Below are positions 60,647 through 64,000 of a DNA stretch of 64,000 nucleotides, in pieces. This DNA comes from Streptomyces sp. NBC_01381. Its GTDB lineage: Bacteria; Actinomycetota; Actinomycetes; Streptomycetales; Streptomycetaceae. The notes under the pieces are model-generated. The model ran no database searches and was not told the origin of the DNA. It saw only the letters and a list, made by a program, of their open reading frames with translations. A program made the translations under genes and the position numbers. Where the stretch lies: the NCBI RefSeq assembly GCF_026340305.1, contig NZ_JAPEPI010000002.1:248001-312000 (forward strand), given 5' to 3'. How positions within the stretch are numbered: the stretch's first letter is position 1; every line of letters begins with the position of its first letter.

Positions 60647-63600
60647 CCCGCTGCCGCCACCGTCACTCCCATCACTTCTCGGGAGTGACGGTTGGGGACC
60701 ATGCCCAGGCGCCAGGCCTGCCAGCCCGACTCCAGGTCGGCGCCGCGCTCCAGGAGGAGCGCGAACGCCTCCAGGTAGTCGTCCAGCTTGCCGTCGCGCG
60801 TGGGATGTCCCGCGCGCGACAACTGGCTGAGTTCCTCCTGGGCGACCGCCGTGCCGATCTCCCAGCCGCCGGGTGACGCGTACGGCAGCAGGGTGCAGCG
60901 CAGGAAGCGGGCCCAGTCCTCGCCCCTGTGGTCGCCGTACGAGGTGAACAGGGCCGCCGCCTCGTCGCACAGCGCGAGTGCCTGCTGGCCCCGGGCGTTG
61001 CCGGCGTCGACGACCGCTAGCTCCAGGCACGTCCAGGCCTCGCCGTGCGCGACGCCGATCCGCTGGAAGTCGGCGCGGGCGTCCACCAGGAGCTGGCGGG
61101 CGAAGCCGGAGTTGCGCAGCGAGCCCGTCTGGGCGGCCCGCTGGTCGCGGGTCACACGCGCCGAGTGGTGCCGCGCGCACGCCAGGCCGTACACGTCCCG
61201 CATCCGCGAGAACATCGTCCGGGAGCGTTCGAGTTCGCGCACAGCCTGGTCCAGGCTGCCCGCCTCCTCCAGGGCCTGCCCCAGGTAGTACGCGCTCCAC
61301 GCCTCGCCGCGCGCGTCCTCGTTGTCGCGGTGCCGGGAGACCGCCTGCCGCAGGCCGTCGACCGCGGCCGACGCGTCGCCGTCGACCAGGCGGGCCCGCG
61401 CGAGCTGCGTCAGCGCCCAGGCCTCGCCGCGGCCGTCGCGCGTGCGCCCGTACAGATCGAGGGCGCCCCGCAGCTGCTCCTCGGCGCGCGGCACGTCGCC
61501 CATGCGCAGGCACAGCTGGCCCAGCTGGAAGTGCGCCCACGCCTCGCCGTGCAGGGAGTCGTTCTCGCGGTGCAGGGCGAGCGAGGACTCCAGGAGGCCC
61601 AGGGCCTGGTTGAGATTGGCGCGGTCACGCTCGACCGCCGCGAGCGCGTGCATCGTCCAGGCCCGGTCGCCCGCGAGCTCGTCCGCGCCCTGCAGCTCAA
61701 GCGCCTCGCGCAGCCGCGCCGCGGCGTCCGTCAGCTGGCCCTGGTGGTGCAGCGTGATGCCGAGGGAGCAGAGGGCGAGGGCGGCGCCCGCGTCCTGGTG
61801 GGCCTCCATGTACAGGTCCACCACGGACGTGAGAGTGGTCCGCGCCTGGTCGAGCTCGCCCAGCTGCCGGGACGCGATGCCCGTGCGCCAGCGCACGCTC
61901 CGTACGAGCAGACCCTGGTCGACGGCCTGCGTGAGCTCGCTGATCTCGCCCAGGCGGTAGAGGTCGCCGCGCAGCAGGCAGTAGTCGCACAGCGCGCCCA
62001 GGAGGTTGAGCACCGCCTCCTGGTTCACGCCCTCCGCGTGCCGCAGGGCGGCGGTGATGAAGCTCGACTCGTCGTCCAGCCAGCGCAGGGCGGCGTCGAG
62101 GGAGGCGAAGCCGTGCCCGTCGAACTGGCCGGCCCGCGTCGACATCTTGCCGTCGACCAGGCGGATCACCGAACCGGCGAGCTCGCTGTAGCTGACGATG
62201 AGACGTTCCTGCGCGGCCGTGCGCTCGCCGGGCTCCTCCTCGTCGATCAGCCGGGCGAGCGCGAAGGCGCGGACGAGGTCGTGCAGGCGGTAGCGGCTGC
62301 CGCGGACGTGGTCGACGAGCCCGGCGCGCGACAGCGCGGTCAGCTGACGGGACGCCTCCTGCTCGTCGGCGCCGAGCAGGGCGGCCGCGGCGGCCGCCCC
62401 CAGGGAGGCCCGCCCGGCCAGCGCGAGCCTGCGCAGAAGGCGGCGGGCGGACTCGGACTGGTCGGTGTAGCGCAGCCACAGGACGCGCTCGACAGGTTCC
62501 ACGGGGCCGTACGCGGCGAGGTCGGCGGCGAGCTGACGCGGCGTACGCGATCCGATGGAGGACCCGGCGACGCGCAGGGCGAGCGGCAGACCGCCGCACA
62601 AGTCCCTTACGGCGTCCCCGGATTCAGCGTCGTACGGACCTGAAGAGTCCTCGGCGGCCTCGCGCAGCAACTCATCCGAGCCCGCCGGGTCGAGCGGCTC
62701 CACCGGCAGCTGATGTACCCAGGCGGGCAGATCGGCGGGGAGTTCGAGAGGCTTGCGGGCGGTGACGAGGACCAGGCTGTCGGAGCGCTCGGGCACCAGC
62801 GTGCGCACCTGCTCGACGTCGCTCGCGTCATCGAGTACGACGGTGACGGCGAGCCCGGTCAAGTACTGGTGGTAGAGCTCGCTCAGCCGCCTGACCTGCT
62901 GCTCCTGCGACGATCGCTCCCTGAACAGCAACTGCTCGCGCGGGGCGCCCAATCGATTCAACAGATGCAGCAGCGCGTCACGCGTCGACAGCGGCTGTGA
63001 GCTTTCGCCCCGCAGGTCCACGACGCAGGCACCGCGGAACTGGTCCCGCAGATCGTGCGCGGCACGCACCGCCAGCGAGGAGCGCCCGGAGCCGGGCGCA
63101 CCGTGCAGCACGACCACGGTCGGCCGCGTCTCGGTGCTCGCCCGCGCCGCGTGCACCCACTGCGCGACCCGCGCGAGCTCGGCCCGCCGCCCCGCCAATG
63201 GCCCTTCCAGTTCTGGCAGTTGACCGAACGACTGCTCAAGGGCGGTACGCCGCCGGGCCGCCGCGCTCTTGTCGGTGCCCCGCAGCCGTGGCGCCGCCTT
63301 CTGCTTGCCGGACGAGGCCTGGAGCACCCGCTGCTGGTCGAGGAAGGGCCGGATGCCCCGCACTTCGAGAGCCGTCAGCCACTGCAGCCGCAGCTGCTCG
63401 GGCCCGCCCGGCTGGCTGATCGCCCCGGCGCGGCGGCTGGCCGCGGGCACATGGGCGGCGGTCACCTTCACGACGGTCGTCGCAGCGCCGACCACGGCGA
63501 CGGCGGCGCCCGCGCCCAGCGCGGTGGAGGCGCCGGTGCCGAGCGCGAGGTCGGCCACACAGGCCCCCACGGCGGCAACCACCGCCACCAGCAGGGGAGT

Positions 63601-63837
63601 TCCGGCCCCTTCCTTGGCGTACCGCTGTCCGAAGGAGACCTGTCCGGCCGCCGCCTCGTCGAGGGCCTGCGTGAGCGCGGCGTACTCCTCGGCAGCGGTC
63701 TGCTCCATGGCGTCGAGCGCGCCGCGCGCCCGCGAAAGCAGCACGGCTCCGTCGGTACGGCCGCCGGAGCGCCGCACCTCCTCCTCCACCGCCCGTACCA
63801 ACAGCCGCTCGGCTTCAGCCCGATGGCTGTCCCGCAT
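60643..63837 (-). CDS. STAND-type NTPase with TPR repeats and altered Walker A
   Basis: A 1064-residue protein. An N-terminal helical part with a hydrophobic segment (residues ~81-127) is followed by an NB-ARC-like ATPase (P-loop LHGAPGSGRSSLAVR, Walker B VTVVLDDASDVEQV, and CGGLPLALRVAGS), a winged-helix region, and at least ten TPR units. Many TPR units share an (H/R)GEAW start (for example HGEAWAHFQLGQLCLRM). The Walker A lysine is Arg252. AfsR-type regulators have this NB-ARC plus TPR build, but there is no DNA-binding domain here. ATG 63837 has GGAGGGGG upstream. Likely a signalling scaffold. Confidence 0.82.
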   Translation of the reverse strand: MRDSHRAEAERLLVRAVEEEVRRSGGRTDGAVLLSRARGALDAMEQTAAEEYAALTQALDEAAAGQVSFGQRYAKEGAGTPLLVAVVAAVGACVADLALGTGASTALGAGAAVAVVGAATTVVKVTAAHVPAASRRAGAISQPGGPEQLRLQWLTALEVRGIRPFLDQQRVLQASSGKQKAAPRLRGTDKSAAARRRTALEQSFGQLPELEGPLAGRRAELARVAQWVHAARASTETRPTVVVLHGAPGSGRSSLAVRAAHDLRDQFRGACVVDLRGESSQPLSTRDALLHLLNRLGAPREQLLFRERSSQEQQVRRLSELYHQYLTGLAVTVVLDDASDVEQVRTLVPERSDSLVLVTARKPLELPADLPAWVHQLPVEPLDPAGSDELLREAAEDSSGPYDAESGDAVRDLCGGLPLALRVAGSSIGSRTPRQLAADLAAYGPVEPVERVLWLRYTDQSESARRLLRRLALAGRASLGAAAAAALLGADEQEASRQLTALSRAGLVDHVRGSRYRLHDLVRAFALARLIDEEEPGERTAAQERLIVSYSELAGSVIRLVDGKMSTRAGQFDGHGFASLDAALRWLDDESSFITAALRHAEGVNQEAVLNLLGALCDYCLLRGDLYRLGEISELTQAVDQGLLVRSVRWRTGIASRQLGELDQARTTLTSVVDLYMEAHQDAGAALALCSLGITLHHQGQLTDAAARLREALELQGADELAGDRAWTMHALAAVERDRANLNQALGLLESSLALHRENDSLHGEAWAHFQLGQLCLRMGDVPRAEEQLRGALDLYGRTRDGRGEAWALTQLARARLVDGDASAAVDGLRQAVSRHRDNEDARGEAWSAYYLGQALEEAGSLDQAVRELERSRTMFSRMRDVYGLACARHHSARVTRDQRAAQTGSLRNSGFARQLLVDARADFQRIGVAHGEAWTCLELAVVDAGNARGQQALALCDEAAALFTSYGDHRGEDWARFLRCTLLPYASPGGWEIGTAVAQEELSQLSRAGHPTRDGKLDDYLEAFALLLERGADLESGWQAWRLGMVPNRHSREVMGVTVAAAG

Positions 63838-64000
63838 ATGGGTCCCCCTCCGAGAGCAACAGTCGCCTGGAGTCACAAGTGTCCTGCGTACGGCCGCCTG
63901 ATGCGAGGGAGTCGGCGGATCACGTAGGGGATCACAGGAGTGATCACGTGGGCCAGTCCCCGGATCGGGGGCCCGCGTGAGCGAGGATGGAGCCATGCCG
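63838..64000. other. divergent upstream region at the window edge
   Basis: Control region of the STAND gene. An ATG at 63995, following GAGGATGGAGCC, may start a plus-strand gene that is cut off by the end of the window; only two codons are visible, so it cannot be assessed. Confidence 0.3.

Overview
This 64 kb window is chromosomal DNA from a high-GC actinobacterium, almost certainly a Streptomyces. The evidence is strong G/C bias at third codon positions, GTG and TTG starts, many leaderless promoters, a mycothiol enzyme (mca), the popR-clpP4-clpP3 locus, a MmpB-type small membrane protein and typical Streptomyces intergenic repeats. From memory, the gene order follows the S. coelicolor core chromosome (roughly SCO491x to SCO497x), interrupted by two accessory blocks near 34.8-47.5 kb and 47.5-50 kb.

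Left part (0-13 kb) is dominated by nucleoside and deoxyribose catabolism. A minus-strand operon, deoC and two aldehyde dehydrogenase genes (835-4120), can degrade deoxyribose-5-phosphate to glyceraldehyde-3-phosphate and oxidise the acetaldehyde released. Purine nucleoside phosphorylase and a phosphosugar mutase (6475-9061) supply the pentose phosphates. Both transcription units carry the same perfect 12-bp palindrome, CTACGCGCGTAG, inside the core promoter, which suggests one shared repressor. An LpdA-like flavoprotein, a gamma-glutamylcyclotransferase-like protein and DeoR and TetR regulators follow.

13-20 kb holds a complete acyl-CoA carboxylase set: biotin carboxylase/carrier subunit (13156), beta subunit (16855), epsilon subunit (16622) and biotin ligase birA (18652), with maf and mmpB between them. 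A 1-kb non-coding stretch (19549-20549) of G-rich and 48-bp tandem repeats separates birA from a class III adenylate cyclase. An enoyl-CoA hydratase, a GAF-GGDEF cyclase (CdgE-like), histidine ammonia-lyase, a small LAXTG surface protein, an L,D-transpeptidase lipoprotein, an ABC exporter pair and a large secreted subtilase follow.

34.8-47.5 kb is an accessory patchwork: an SnoaL-like protein, an HxlR regulator coupled to an ABM-globin fusion, an MmyB-type regulator divergent from an alcohol dehydrogenase, two adjacent decayed genes (a frameshifted epimerase and a truncated regulator), glyoxalase-like proteins, an alpha/beta hydrolase, an APH-like kinase, popR with clpP4 and clpP3, and a membrane-anchored P-loop/TPR protein. 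47.8-49.9 kb is a lower-GC cassette: an XRE-TPR regulator divergent from three small genes joined by ATGA overlaps.

50-64 kb returns to core genes: msrA, a TPR-like membrane protein, cystathionine gamma-synthase, a sigma-factor gene coupled to a small membrane protein, MarR, threonine ammonia-lyase, a Drr-type ABC exporter, greA, DUF4307, mca and a STAND-type NTPase/TPR protein whose Walker A lysine is arginine. No tRNA, rRNA, CRISPR array or insertion sequence was recognised.
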